From: Nymphaea colorata | Lineage: Eukaryota; Streptophyta; Magnoliopsida; Nymphaeales; Nymphaeaceae | Length of the DNA: 64,000 nucleotides | Assembly (NCBI RefSeq): GCF_008831285.2 | Contig: NC_045138.2 | Span: 8,029,205 to 8,093,204 of the forward strand | Direction of reading: 5' to 3' | Part shown: one piece after another, positions 1 through 12,230 of the stretch | How the letters are laid out: every line of letters starts with the position of its first letter | How positions within the stretch are numbered: the first letter of the stretch is position 1 | Notes under the pieces: model-generated | Databases searched by the model: none | What the model was told of the DNA's origin: nothing | What the model saw: the letters and a program-made list of their open reading frames with translations, nothing else | Program-made: the position numbers and the translations under genes

Positions 1-1354
1 TCTTTGTTGTGAACTCAAAATGGTTCATGAGTTGAAATTGTGACTGTCTTATCATCAACTTTTGGGAAAATAGCTAAGTTTCCAAAATTGATTTTGAGTT
101 TTTCTTTTGATAGAACATAGGTTCCAAATTGTTAAAAAACATATTGTTTTCTAAACATATTTTGGCCAAGACTGTGAATGCATTGCTTGTGTTTTCTTTT
201 AATGTTAAGTGAAGTTTACAAATTCTTGTTGTAATATGACTTGGTCACATTTGCAACTCAAATTTGAATCACTTAATTTCTTGATAATGTGCATGTGGTG
301 CTATTGATTTTAAGTGAAAGTGAATGCATGGAATAGAAACGAAAACTATATGAGACATTTATCCTTCTCTCTCTCATAATCTCTGAAAGTCAATTCATTG
401 TAATTACATGTCATACATTCTACACATAAAGATTTATTTTAATTAAAATGTAGGACTTTCTCTAAATGTGCTTATTATATTATTAAGTACATGAATTAGA
501 GATGCAGTCCACAAGCTTGAGTCATGGATGAGAAACTCAAAACAATTAAGAACTAGGCAAATGAGGATGAAATCAAACTTTAAAATATAGAGAAAATGTG
601 GATATCATCCTTTTTCCTCAAAATTGTTATAAAAATCAGATTTCATTCTGATTTAAATGGATTAAATTTAAAATATTGATTCTAAGGGTGTTCGACTCTT
701 GGAAAATGATGAAATTTGGTTTTACTCCATATGAACTAAGCATCAAGTTGGCAAAACTCACATGCCACATGTTCTCATTCACGTCATGGGGTTCTAAGAA
801 CCTTTTTTTCTCCCGAAAATCAAACAAAATTCCATATTCTTGTCCTAGAAGATCCGTTCATTTCTTGGATTATGAAAACACTTTTGATCTTGTTCTTTAA
901 GGGATACAAAGATTAGGGTTTTTGAAATGAGATCTAACATTGTTTCTAAGACTCAATCAATCACATGTAAGTCTGAAAATTGGTGAATGAAATAAGAAAT
1001 TTCTAAAAGGCTTTTAGGGAGCCGATTAGGTAGGAGTAGAACCTTTTTATTATTCTTCAAAACCTAATCACTTTGTGGCTGAAAATTGACATCACAAATA
1101 TATAAAATTTGATATTCTTAAGCTAATTCCAACAAAACATAGTCTGATTTTAACAACTTACATACACCTTACATATGAATTGCTGAAAATAAAAGAAAAT
1201 TTAAGATGAAATAAAATGATTTCATAGCCTTGTACTACGAAAATCAACAAAATGATCCCCTTTTCTTTAAAAATCAGTTTGGAAATGTGTTCCAACCTGA
1301 TTTTAAAAGGAAAAAATGATTTTTAACAAGAGATTGCATGTGTATATATATAAG
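1..1354. other. AT-rich non-coding DNA
   Basis: No open frame longer than about 75 codons and no recognisable domain on either strand. The two overlapping short frames near 640-900 look fortuitous. No function assigned. Confidence 0.6.
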
Positions 1355-1381
1355 AATATATATATATATATATATATATAT

Positions 1382-1473
1382 ACGTACCCTACTTTTCAAA
1401 ATAAAATTTTATCAAAGGACCACATGACTCATGAATCATGATGATTCATAGCTGGATTCTTTAATGTAGGAAG

Positions 1474-1534
<61 letters not shown>

Positions 1535-1628
1535 GTACCCTACTTTTCAAAATAAAATTTTATCAAAGGACCACATGACTCATGAATCATGATGATTCAT
1601 AGCTGGATTCTTTAATGTAGGAAGATTG
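1382..1628. repeat. Tandem duplication of a 96-bp unit separated by a (TA)n tract
   Basis: The 96 bases at 1382-1477 recur without a visible difference at 1533-1628. Each copy starts with ACGTACCCTACTTTTC, is preceded by a (TA)n run (about 1355-1381 and 1478-1532) and ends with GGAAGATTG. The copies look identical, so the duplication is recent or conserved; the flanking TA runs suggest slippage or unequal exchange. Confidence 0.9.
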
Positions 1629-3423
1629 AAAACTTGTTTCCAATCTCCTCTACCAGCCTTGATCAATTAAATTGAAAGACATAAATCCAAATGACTTTAA
1701 ATTAGAAGGAAAACAAAATAATGTTCAAGCTAATTCATCCATAATTTTGCCATGCAAGAGTGGATCACATTTATGAGAATGTATACATCCCTAATAGGCA
1801 TTTTCATCACATATGTTGCAGCAAAATCACTCTCTCACCATGGGATTCTCTCATGGTAAGAAGTTCAAATTGGTTTTAAACTTGTTGTTTTGAAAGGGAC
1901 GTGGCCTTGGGGCCCTTTTCAAAATTTGATGCATGAGCTAGTCTTTTTAGGAAAGCCGACTCATGCATGCGTTTATGCATTAACATATACATTCAATCGT
2001 AGGTTTTCCCTAACTGGACATCATTCCCAGCTATAAAATAAATGAAAATAAACCCCTCCTACGAGTTGCTGAAATTAAACTGAACCAACAAAAAACTAAA
2101 GTATATGAGAAGTGAGTTAAAATTATCTACCTTGCAGTCGGTTTTGATACTTGATCTTCTTCTTCACTTGTTTTCTAAATCGAGCAATCCTAACCAAGAA
2201 TCTAGCTTGGATTTGAGCTTAGCAAAGCTAGAAGAAGAATAGCTTGCTTGCTGGAATTTGGAGTGGAAAAGAGATCTTCTCTCCACGAAAATCCTATGAG
2301 TTTACTTAAGCACCCTCACTTAGCAAACTCGATAGAGAGAATAGAGGAAATGAAGAATAAAATGAAAGAGAAGGGGGAAGAAGGTTGGACGAATCTTCTT
2401 TCTCTTCCGTAGCTTCTCCCTCCTAGCTTCTTGGCTGCAGCAACCTGATGGAATCTTCAAAATTTCGTCCCCCCCCCCACTAGGTGGCCAATGGGAGGTT
2501 TATATAGAGGAGGAGGTGGGCGCAACCACCTTCCTAACTCACCTTGGGAACTCACTTAAGACCTCGGGGACTTGTAAAATGAGTTAAAGAGGGTTTAATA
2601 GCTCTAGTTGACCATTCTTAGTCCATTTGCACGAGCTAGGTGGGCTGAGATAGGTGTAGTCAACCTTGGTTCAGACCTAGCTGAGTAACTTTGTCCAAAA
2701 TTTTGGATGAAAATGCCCTTGCACTGGATTTTGCTTTATTTTGCTCTATTTATTATTTTCTTGGTTTGAAATTAAGCTTGTTAGGTTAAAACCAAGTTGT
2801 TAAGCTCTAAATGTTATTGAATTATGACAATTCAATTAAAATTTGAATAAAATTTGAAAATTTTATCAAATTTGATTCGAAAATGGTATTTTCATTCATA
2901 ACTTGATTAAAGATGGATTTCAGCTGAAGCAAACTTTGGTTTGAAATATTGAACTTTAATTTGATATTTGATTTATATATTTGAAAAATCCAAATGTATA
3001 TTTTTCTTTCATAAACCAATTTAGGCTTCATAATCTCAATTTGATCAGAGAAGGGTAAAATTATCCAGATTGATCAATTTACACCAATTGACCAAAGTCA
3101 AAGCTCATTTGTGAGTAGTTTGACTTTGTTTGAGGTAATTTGATGAATTTAAGCTAAAAAAGCTCTTAATTGAGCTAAATTGTACTTTGACTGAGCTTAG
3201 TCAAAGTGGGTTTGATTCGGCCAAAGTCTATTTTTGTCTAATGATTGAGTCGCGGGACAGACCTACCCTTTTGACTGAGCTGAGCCCATTTTGACCGAAC
3301 CTAGCTTAAATTGACATCACATTTGGGTGCACCCGGGTCAAACCTACTTGGATTAAGTAGGTTAGGTGAGTTTAATTCCAACACTTATTGTTTCTTTAGA
3401 ATTTGATTTTTCTTTAACTAAGG

Positions 3424-3443
3424 GAGAGAGAGAGAGAGAGAGA
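3424..3443. repeat. (GA)n microsatellite
   Basis: Uninterrupted GA dinucleotides, about 10 units. Confidence 0.9.
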
Positions 3444-3666
3444 TTAATGTCTCTCTTTTCCTATGAACTCTTATTCATTGCCTCTTGAAAATGATTTTTC
3501 TCATTTAATTGAGATGAAATATTTATATTTTTTTAAAATGGGGGTGTGTGACCCCTGGGGTGGCTCTTGACTACACGGGCTGGGTGGGGCCCACACGTGG
3601 GTCCCACATAACATTTTAGACCAAATTAGATCAAATTCTTGGATTTGAAACAAAATTTGGATTTTT

Positions 3667-3780
3667 CAATTGGATTTGGATTTCAAATGACATTTGCAAT
3701 TGGATTTGGATGTCAAATGACATTTGTAATTGGATTTGGATGTCAAATGACATTTGTAATTGGATTTGGATGTAAAATCC
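3667..3780. repeat. 30-bp minisatellite, about 3.8 copies
   Basis: Units begin at 3667, 3697, 3727 and 3757. The consensus is built on AATTGGATTTGGAT followed by CAAATGACATTTG. Copies differ by single bases. On the minus strand it stays open as a ten-residue repeat, but nothing suggests it is translated. Confidence 0.9.
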
Positions 3781-3964
3781 TAATTTGGACATAGTTTGAA
3801 CTCGTAATCCTACATTGGGATTCATGCCTTGGGTTAAATTCATGATTTGTATCTAAATTGTTCTTTAGATTCGAAAATGGCTTTGCAATTGCATTTTACA
3901 CAATTCTTTTGTAAAATTTTGACATTGCTTCAATTTTGATGTGGAAAAATTTGGGGTGTTAACA

Positions 3965-4385
3965 AGGGTATTGTTGCTTCATGGAGGCAATTTGGTGACA
4001 TGGAGAAGTGAAAAGTAAGCATGGTGGTAAGGTCAAGTGTACAGGCCGAATATCGGTCTATAACACTAGATACTTGAGAATTACTTTGGATCAAATATAA
4101 ACCAAATGGTATGGGAGTTAAAGTCAAGAATTCAATTGAGTTAAAGTGTGATAATCCGGCAGCATTTCACATAGGTGCCAATCTTCTTCCATGAAAGAAT
4201 AAAACATATTGAAGTGGATGGCCACTTCATTCGAAAAAAATTCAAGCAAAGATGATTACTCTACTCATGGGATAAGTAGCCTGCAGCTTGAACACATTTT
4301 CACTAAACCACTTGCAGGAGAATGCTTTCAAAATATAGTCTACAGGTTGGGCATTACAGAAACTGCGTCACCGATTTGAGGAGAG
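3965..4385 (+). pseudogene. Ty1/copia RNase H 3' fragment
   Basis: This is the C-terminal end of a copia Pol, with frameshifts and stops. Visible pieces in order are GNLVTWRSEK (RNase H), VRSSVQAEYRS, ELLWIKY, KCDNPAAFHIGA, then IEVDGHFIRKK and a degraded ADIFTKPL-like stretch, the usual order of a copia RNase H tail. A purine-rich run at about 4378-4385 would be the polypurine tract before a 3' LTR. The 5' side is cut off at 3965 by unrelated LTR-like sequence, so only the 3' end survives. Confidence 0.8.
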
Positions 4386-4522
4386 TGTTATGGGAGACTA
4401 TAGGGAAAAAATAATTAGATATAAAGTGATAGAATTCTAATTTTCTTGGTTTTCTCTATACTCTGAGCATGCCACATTCTGTGATTGCTCTGTCTCCACC
4501 ATAAATCGAGACTTGCTTGCCT
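4386..4522 (+). mobile_element. Partial 3' LTR of the copia fragment
   Basis: Starts TGTTATGGGAGAC directly after the purine tract that follows the RNase H fragment, as a copia 3' LTR should. Its right boundary is inferred only from where similarity to the copy at 30.9 kb begins; no terminal CA or target duplication was confirmed. Confidence 0.5.
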
Positions 4523-5422
4523 ATATTCTTACTTTTTCCTTTGTTTTGAAAGATCTCTTCTATTCCTTGCTTTCAAAAGAGCAAACCTTTAATCACATTC
4601 CACCTTGAAAAAATGCATCCAAGTTTAATTCTGTGTTTTTCCTAAAGCTCATGATTTCTTTGTCATTGTTAGGTAGAAAAGAAGCTTCCTGGACATGTGG
4701 GTAGTTCTGACTAGACAAACAGTGGAAGCACACATCTTTATTACTTGTGCAAAAGGTGAAGCCTCTTGAAAGCTGAACTAGTGTCTGTCCTGTTATGTGT
4801 TGTGGCAGTTTTTAATTAAGAGGACCCTCCCAAAATGAGTGATGCTAGCACAAATTCCAAGAGCCGGTACAAGGGAGAAAGAATCAAACACGTGAATGAC
4901 AACCAAGGATGAATGCAACATGCAGCAATTTTCATGGATTCAACCAAATACATTATGCATATTGTGAAAATAAACAAGTGTAATCATGAGTACACATTCC
5001 TGGAAATGCCGCCCAGTTTATAGAAGACAAGTACATCATGCAATTTCACTTATTGCCAATAATTTTACATCGATGCAATGCCGAAAAAATCAAGTTCCTT
5101 CTGACTATTGATGTCAGCCAACTAGATTGCAGAGGCACATTTATATGCTCACCTAGAAGAAGGCACGCAATAGTGTACTCCAATGTTGCCTCTAGTTATT
5201 TTATCGATTTTGGGTTCGATGAACTGGGTGCGTACATGAAGAACCCCATCATAAACATGATAAGAGAGCCAGATCAGACCATTTTCTAAAGGAACAAACC
5301 TGTTGGTTTATCCTTTCATCAATCTAAAGTTTCTCAAAATACTAACTCCAGAAGTTGGTTGAGAATAAGACCTATAAAAACTTCAATAATATTCCAAGGT
5401 TTTGACATTCTTCAGTTAACAT
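4523..5422 (+). repeat. Dispersed duplication, copy A, left part
   Basis: Base-by-base similarity to about 30861-31755, with scattered substitutions and small indels. Landmarks shared in order: AAGCCTCTTGAAAGCTGAA, GAGGACCCTCC, GGAAATGCCGCCCAGTTT, CCTAGAAGAAGGC and CATTCTTCAGTTAA. The short frame at 5038-5289 has a counterpart at 31510-31803 but is not clearly protein-coding. Copy A continues at 9443 after a copia insertion. Confidence 0.85.
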
Positions 5423-5673
5423 TGTTAATAGAAATGATAAGGAGACTCTTAGAAAGAATCAACTCTCATCATTTAAAGTGAATCACTTGGGAGATGAAAA
5501 GTCATCTCTCTTAACTACCCAAAGGGACCTCGTATGTATCTCCTCTATATAAAGGAATCTCTCTACCAAAGGAATGAAAGTCATAAATGATAGAGTAGTG
5601 GACGTAGGCCTATTGGCTGAACCACTTTAAAAATTCATGTCCTTTTTTAATTATTTCTTCATTTTGATTTCAA
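5423..5673 (+). repeat. 5' LTR of element 1
   Basis: Matches the 3' LTR at 9070-9437 but is about 117 bp shorter, because it has one copy of a roughly 40-bp internal repeat. It joins directly to mid-gag sequence at 5674 without a primer binding site, so a deletion removed the LTR end, the leader and the start of gag. Confidence 0.88.
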
Positions 5674-8600
5674 CTAGCCACTGCATCCAAACCTGTTGAT
5701 GAATATGATCTTGTTCTTCAAATTCTTAGAGGATTGTCAAGTCAATATCTTGCCTTTAAATTCAGTATGGAAACGCAAAAGGACCCTGTCTTTTTTAATG
5801 AACTTCATGAGCTTCTTCTCATACAAGAAGCCAAGTTAAATAAGATGATTCTCAAGCTTTTGAATCTATTATGTCTACTGCGAATATTGTCTCAAAACAG
5901 GTTTATAACAGGCAAACTAACTACAGAGGTCATGGTAGAAACAACTACCAATCTAGAGGAGAAGGATGAAAAAATGAGTTTTGTGTAACAAATATGTGGA
6001 AAAGTTGGTCATATTGCAAAGTTTTGTTGGTCATATACTAATTTGCTTAAAGAAAAAGAGACAATGTCGCCTCAAGAATATCATGCAGTTTCTTCTAGCA
6101 CTCTGAATCAAGACATTGGAGTTGACAATTGGTATCCTGACTCTGGTGCGACTCATCACATCACCAATGATATTAACAACTTGTCCATTCATGCCAAATA
6201 CAGAGGTGGAGATGCAGTAAAAATCAGAGATGAATCAGGGAATAGGGAAAATTTTTCGTCAAGGAACTAATAGTGATGGGCTATATAAGATGGACCTTGC
6301 TAGCAGGACAAAGAAAGCTCAGCTTGGAAAAAGACAGACTATTGGACAGTGGCACAAAAGACTTGGTCACCCTTCATTTCCATTGTTAAGAAGGTTTTGA
6401 ACAAGTGTGGTTTGTCTTATTATGATGATTGTTTGAACTGTTTGTGTGAACATTGTCAAAATGTTAACAGCCATAAACTTCTATTAACGCTATTTCAAAT
6501 AAGGTGAAATGCTCGCTTGAACTCATTTATTCTGATATATGGGGTCTAGCTTCGGTGGAGAGTGTAAGTGGTTTCAAGTACTATGTGATTTTTATGGTTG
6601 TCTTTTCAAGGTATACTTGGATTTATTTGAAAAAAAAATCAGACGTTAGCCATATTTTCAAATCTTTCAAGGCACTTTCTGTAAATCTCACTAGACACAA
6701 GATATTTCACTTAGATTCAAAAAGAGATTTCAAAGGCTTCAATCAAATCTTGTCAATAATGGGATTAGACATAGAATATCATGTCCTCATACCCTGAACA
6801 AAATGGAGCAGCAAAAAGAAGACACTAACATATTGTTGAAACATGTTTATTTCTAATGGTAGAAGGTAATATTTCCAAGAACTTTTGGTCCTATGCTTTT
6901 TGTACTGCAATTTACTTGATTAACCGAATGCCAACCAAGATTCTTGATTTTGCTTCTCCTTTGGAACAATTGTTCAAAAAGGCACCTGAATGGCTTCCTC
7001 AAAATCTTTGGATGTGAATGTTTTTCTTGTTTAAGAGCTTATCAGAAAAACAAATTAGATTACCGACTTGAAAGATATGTTTTCCTGGGCTATGCTCCTC
7101 AACATAAATGGTATTATTTTTTGAGTGTATAAACCGGTAAAATATATATGTCGAGATATGTCCAATTTAATGAGAGGAAGTTTCCTTTTATTGATACTCA
7201 AGAAACCAGAACTCAAGATCTAGAAAGTTAAAATCTAGTTATCATTTTAACCTCCCCTTACAAATACCAGTTCTCAAACCCTACAATATCATCACCTAGT
7301 ACCTCACAACATCAGGGGAACCCTTACTTCAGTCTGAAACAAATAGTGAATCTCAACTTGAAACTCTTGGAAATGAGGAGCGAACCCAATCCAATGAAAA
7401 TGATCCAAATCAAGAACGAGTCCATCCTATGACTACTAGATCTCAAGTAGGAACTATCAAACCCAATCCTAAATACAATGAATTATATATATATTTTTCT
7501 AGCAAACACTCCCTTTCAAAAGCTCTTGTCACCAATCTTCTTGAAGACAAAGAACCCTCAAATTTAAAGGAAGCATATGAAGATGAAATTAGATGAAGAC
7601 CATAGAAGAAGAGTATGATGTTATTATTCGAAACAAGGAACTTGTTCCAAAGAAAGAAGCCAAACACATTGTAGGATGTAAGTGAGCGTTCAAAATCAAG
7701 CGGAAAGCAGATGGATCATTGAAAAGCTACAAAGCTAGACTCGTCGGCAAGGGGTATAGTTAAAAAGAAGGAATTGACTATATTGAAACCTTCAACCCTA
7801 TTGTGAAGCATACTACAATTCAGACAATATTGACTATTTCTATTGGTTACAAATGAAAAATACATCAGTTGGACATTCAAAATACATTTTTATATGGATC
7901 TATTTCAGAAGTTTATATAGTTCAACCACTTGGATTTCAAATTCATTCTTTCTCAAATCATGTATTGAACGTGCTCTATATGGTTTAAACAGGCTCCTAA
8001 GCATGGTTTGTCTGTCTTAATCTATTCCTCCAAGATCTTCATTTTAAAGAAGCTCAAACAGATTCATCTCTTTTATTTTAAGAAAATGAAAAATACTTGT
8101 ATATATTTTGGTATACGTGGATGACATAATCATAATAGGAAACTCACTAGAATATATTCATAAAATTATTTATCAATTCAAAAGTGAGTTTGCTGTCAAA
8201 GATCTAGGTGAGCTTCATTTCCTTTTGGGCATAGTAGCAACAAGAATTGACAATAAGCTAAGATTGTCTCAAATAGTATATATTTGAGATTCTCAAAAGA
8301 ACAAGTATGCTTGGAGCTAAGGGAGATTCAACTCCCATGGCATGCTCCCCTGCTTTATCTACTCAAACTGGATCATTTTTATGATCTGACTCTTTATCAC
8401 AACATTGTAGGAGTTCTTCAATACTCTACTATGACTCGCCCAGACATCTTTTATGCTATCAACAATGTTTGTCAATACATGTATCATCCTACTAACGCCC
8501 ATTGGGATGCTGTAAAGAGAATCCTAAGATTTTGAAACACACTACTGATTATGGTCTTGTTATTAGACCTAATTTAGTTCTTAATATTAATGCTTACAGT

Positions 8601-9060
8601 GATGCAGATTGGGCCGGAGGTCTTGATGGTAGACAATCTACAGGTGGATATGCAGTATTTATTGGATCCAATCTAGTTTCATGGAGTGCAAAAGAGCAAC
8701 CAGTTGTCTCCCGTTCTAGCACTGAGGCCGAGTATTGATCTGTTGCTAATACTACTACTGAAATCATGTGGTTACAATTTATATTAAAAGAACTTGGTGT
8801 TGCTCAATCACAACCTCCCATATTATGGTGTGACAACATCGGTGCAGCCTATCTTGTAACTCATCCTGCGTAGCATAGCCGCAACAAATACATAGAGATT
8901 GACCTTCATTTTTTCAACAAAAACTTGCTAAAGGAGATTTAAAAATTCAGTATATCTCATCCAAAGATCAGGTTGTTGATATTTTAACTAAGCCACTTAT
9001 TAAGCAGCACCATTATCAAATACTTAGCAAGCTCAATCTCATTATTTGTGCATTGAGCTT
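5674..9060 (+). pseudogene. Copia gag-pol remnant of element 1
   Basis: Starts inside gag (VDEYDLVLQILRGLSSQY, a UBN2-like Gag segment). Then come a zinc-knuckle remnant CGKVGHIAKFCW near 5996 with its first Cys lost to a stop, the protease motif DSGATHH near 6140, the pre-integrase HKRLGHPS near 6355, and integrase YSDIWG near 6530. The RT catalytic YVDD is at 8114-8125. RNase H follows, with YSDADWAGG and [19 protein letters not shown] near 8600-8735. Frameshifts and stops break every domain. In an intact element these would form Gag, aspartic protease, integrase and reverse transcriptase/RNase H of a virus-like particle in the cytoplasm. Confidence 0.9.
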
Positions 9061-9069
9061 GCGGGGGGA
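9060..9069 (+). other. Polypurine tract of element 1
   Basis: TGCGGGGGGA immediately before the 3' LTR, the expected plus-strand priming site. Confidence 0.75.
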
Positions 9070-9437
9070 TGTTAACAGAAATAATGAGGAGATCTTAGAA
9101 AGAATCAACTCTCGTCATTCAAAGTGAATCACTAGGAAGATGAAAAGTCATGTCTCAGGAATTAGTAATGGCTTGGGAGATGAAAGTCACTTCTCTTAGG
9201 AAATGGCTTGGGAGATCAAAAGGCATGTGTCTTAGGAATTAATAATGGCTTGAGAGATGAAAAGTAATGTCTCTTAACTACCCAAAGGGACCCCTTATGT
9301 ATCTCCTCTATATAAAGGAATCTCTACCAAAGGAATGAAAGTTAGAAATGATAAAGTAGTGGATGTAGGCCTATTGGCTGAACCACTTTAAAAATTCATG
9401 TCATTTTTTAATTATTTTTTCATTTTGATTTCTAACA
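9070..9437 (+). repeat. 3' LTR of element 1 with internal tandem repeat
   Basis: 368 bp, starting TGTTAACAG and ending TCTAACA. Positions 9139-9275 hold three full and one partial copy of a unit of roughly 40 bp starting GATGAAAAG and ending GGCTTGGGA. The 5' LTR keeps only the final partial copy. Confidence 0.9.
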
Positions 9438-9442
9438 AACAT

Positions 9443-9653
9443 TGCAGACACACAAGGAACAAGACATTTACAACTGCAATTTTCTAATTGATCATTTATT
9501 TATGTTGTTGAATAAAATTGAAAAGAGAGAAGGAAACTATTTTTGTCGATACGTTAGGAGGTGCTCAATGCAGCCTTTGTTCTCTGGTCTTTCATTTCAA
9601 GCACTCATACTGCACCATGGTATTGAACCTCCTTAATGGTAGTACAGTTTTTA
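9443..9653 (+). repeat. Dispersed duplication, copy A, right part
   Basis: Continues the similarity to copy B (about 31760-31957) beyond the copia insertion. Shared landmarks include GGAGGTGCTCA, GCACCATGGT and GTACAGTTTTTA. Confidence 0.85.
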
Positions 9654-10940
9654 AGAAGTTAGAATTTACATAAAACAACTCTGAATTTCAAACACTTTTC
9701 TTTACTTTCATCTCTATCTATTTGTCTCCTCTCTTTGAAGAATAAGTGATCTCAGTGTCTGATAAACAAGTAGAAACACATGTTTGGTTACTACTGACAA
9801 TAAATAATAGAAAAGTGAATAAATAATACTAAAAAATGCAACGGTTGCACCCTTCACTCTCTTTGTTTTGCAAAAAAATATCGGCAGCATTCATTTTTTA
9901 AATGAGGAGGCCATCAAACCATTAAGGCCGTAAATAGAATGGGTTTGGGTATAAGTACCATATTCAACCACAGAGCCATCGCTTGATCATAACCGAGTGT
10001 AGCTGGCTATCTTTAGGCATACAAGATGCAAGTCTTAAGTCTGAATTTCTATGTAAGAAATCTAAGCAAATGGTGCTCAACTATTTGAGAAAAATGAAAA
10101 GCATGAGCAAGTCTACAACATTAGTTAATTTACAAGAAAATTCAATAGAATGATTTGTAAAAGTAAATACTTTATATACACCATGTTATGAGACTTTCCT
10201 CATATCCCATGAAATAATCAATTCAACATAGGATGATCTAATCAGCATATACTTGTCATTGAGGAACAATCATCCTTTAGAAAATAATCACATCAACCTA
10301 GTGCAACAGAATATCAGTTAAAAAAAGAACTCAAACATGTCAAAAATGAATGGAGAACATTGCAATGTGATTCTACCTTATGCAAAAGACATCTTTTAGC
10401 TGCTTGCACTTGCCATACTCTGTCGAGCATTACAAATAGACTCATACAAAAATCTGCTTCACCATGATGTAGACATCTAACATCTAATAGGGGGAGAGAA
10501 GGAGAGAGACAGAGACCCTAAAGTTGAAATGTACAATCACAATCTATAGTTGGACGATAAAAATTGAAACATATTAGTTGCTTCATTGTATTCAGATGGG
10601 ACAAAGTAGCATGCATGTGATGAATGAAATATATGACTAAAAAGTATGTAGTTCTTGTACTAACTTCAATGTTAGGAACTAAACTAACTCAATATTAGAG
10701 TTAAATGTCATCTAAAAATGAATGAATGTGATGTGTGATTTAACTAATAAACAATGTAAAAGTCTTTAAGAAGAACAAATTAAATGATAGTTTGGTACAA
10801 TCTGTAGATCCTTCCTCCACTACACTCTATGCTTCTACAGTTACTTCTTACATGTCGCATGAGACAGATCTTTGAACCTGCATGCAACAAAAGTTAAACG
10901 GTCAGATATCAAAATTTAAGCACTGAAGTTGGGTACTAAA
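9654..10940. other. Non-coding AT-rich DNA
   Basis: No frame, domain or repeat structure recognised. It may include the 3' flank or terminus of the CACTA element to the right, but I found no CACTA terminal motif. Confidence 0.5.
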
Positions 10941-10949
10941 AAACTATTA

Positions 10950-12230
10950 AAAGGATGAAGATAATCATCACTTGTAGCTATTCTTGTTCAGTGCTAGACA
11001 TGAAACCAAAAAAGGCATTTACATGACTGTCTAACTCAAACAAACTTTGATAGTTGTTGCTTTAGTGCTAGGATCTCAGCAACATTTTTCTTCTAAGGTA
11101 ACTGCTTTAGCTTTCAATGTATTTACTTCCGATCTCACTTGAGCATTTTCTACGAAGAGCTCATCGTGACTATGAGCCCATGTATTGTTGTTAGCACCCA
11201 TTGGTTGAGAAAATGACATCCTTATGTGATACTTTGTCCATGTATCCTTCCGGTAGCTTGGCTAACGTAACATTTATTTTGTTTTGAAAATAATAAAATC
11301 ATTAATGAGAGCATTAATTTAAAATATACCTACTCATGTGCTATGTATATGTATTGTCTCATTGGCATGTAAAAGAAACAAATAAATATTTGATTAGCCC
11401 TACAGTCATTGCCGACATCTCTGCCTTGTATTAATTCACATTCTTGGTAGTTTTATTCTTAACCCAAACCTGTGCACAAGATATCATCGCATCTCTAGTT
11501 GCTTCATACAAGTTCATGATAGATTTGAAAGACAATTAATAACTAATTATTATGTAGGAAAATGGGAAATATGAACACTACTAAAAGTATAAACACAATA
11601 GGAATGAAGAGTTACCACCTCATCACATATACGGGAAAAGATCTTTATGCCTAGCATGTGCATATTCTGAGAATTTTGTGCATTAATCACTGAGAATAAT
11701 TGAGGACTTGTGAAAGAAAAGGAAATTGGATTGACAATTGCAAAGAATTTACTTGTGATTCGTCACTATCAAAATGCTTCATCAATGCCTTACAATCCCG
11801 AACAGAAATATCATTGGGCTTATGCTTCATGCATTCAATGAAGGTTCCATATGTTCTATACATCTCTATTAATCGATACTGCCAATTTCTAATTGATTGT
11901 GCATATTGTTTCATTACCCAAGAATGCATTATATCATGAACATCATAAAATTCCTATATAACACAATACTCATAAACATGATATGCATCTTATTATTAAT
12001 TTGTATAGATTGTTATGTGTATAGTAGAAACTTAATAAGTTTTCATAATTGTTCTTTGTAGAGGGTTGGTAACTCTTCAAATGAAAAGTATCTTACTGGA
12101 GTCTTAATTGGATCTTGAGCAATTGTGCTAATACAAGTACTTAGTTTTTTGAGCTTCCTCCCCAATGTAGCTAAGGCATGGTTTGAATGTCACGTCCTTT
12201 TCTGTTGAGGAGATGGAGGTGCATCTAGTA
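10950..12230 (-). pseudogene. CACTA second transposase gene remnant (Transposase_24-like)
   Basis: On the minus strand downstream of the TNP2-like gene, in the place where many plant CACTA elements carry a second, TNP1/TNPD-like product. Pieces in order: LGRKLKKLSTCIS and RYFSFEELPTLYK (about 12070-12200), WVMKQYAQSIRNWQYRL and VRDCKALMKHFDSDESQ (11687-11929), then a coiled-coil-like DELFVENAQVRSEVNTLKAK (about 11100-11170). The pattern of a short DNA-binding or Transposase_24 region plus C-terminal coiled coil fits that family. Stops and probable introns separate the pieces. Product name inferred. Confidence 0.6.

Larger units (their letters stand above)
1629..3964 (+). other. Non-coding sequence with an LTR-like right end
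   Basis: No coding frame is seen. The segment contains a run of 10 C at 2469-2478, a TATA-like string (TTTATATAG) at 2499-2507 and ends GGGGTGTTAACA at 3964. That end matches the terminus expected of a plant LTR (inverted TGTTAACACC). At 3965 the sequence changes abruptly to copia RNase H. I infer the right part of a Ty3/gypsy-type or other LTR inserted into a copia copy. I did not find the matching left end, so the assignment is tentative. Confidence 0.35.
5423..9437 (+). mobile_element. Decayed Ty1/copia LTR retrotransposon (element 1)
   Basis: About 4.0 kb bounded by LTRs starting TGTTAA and ending TAACA, and flanked by a perfect 5-bp target duplication AACAT (5418-5422 and 9438-9442). 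Inside, the copia order protease, integrase, RT, RNase H reads on the plus strand with many stops and frameshifts. The uninterrupted homologous site near 31755 independently confirms the insertion boundaries. Not capable of coding for its own movement. Confidence 0.92.

Noticed and set aside
3667-3780. CRISPR-like array
   Set aside because: Head-to-tail 30-bp minisatellite with no unique spacers, in plant DNA.
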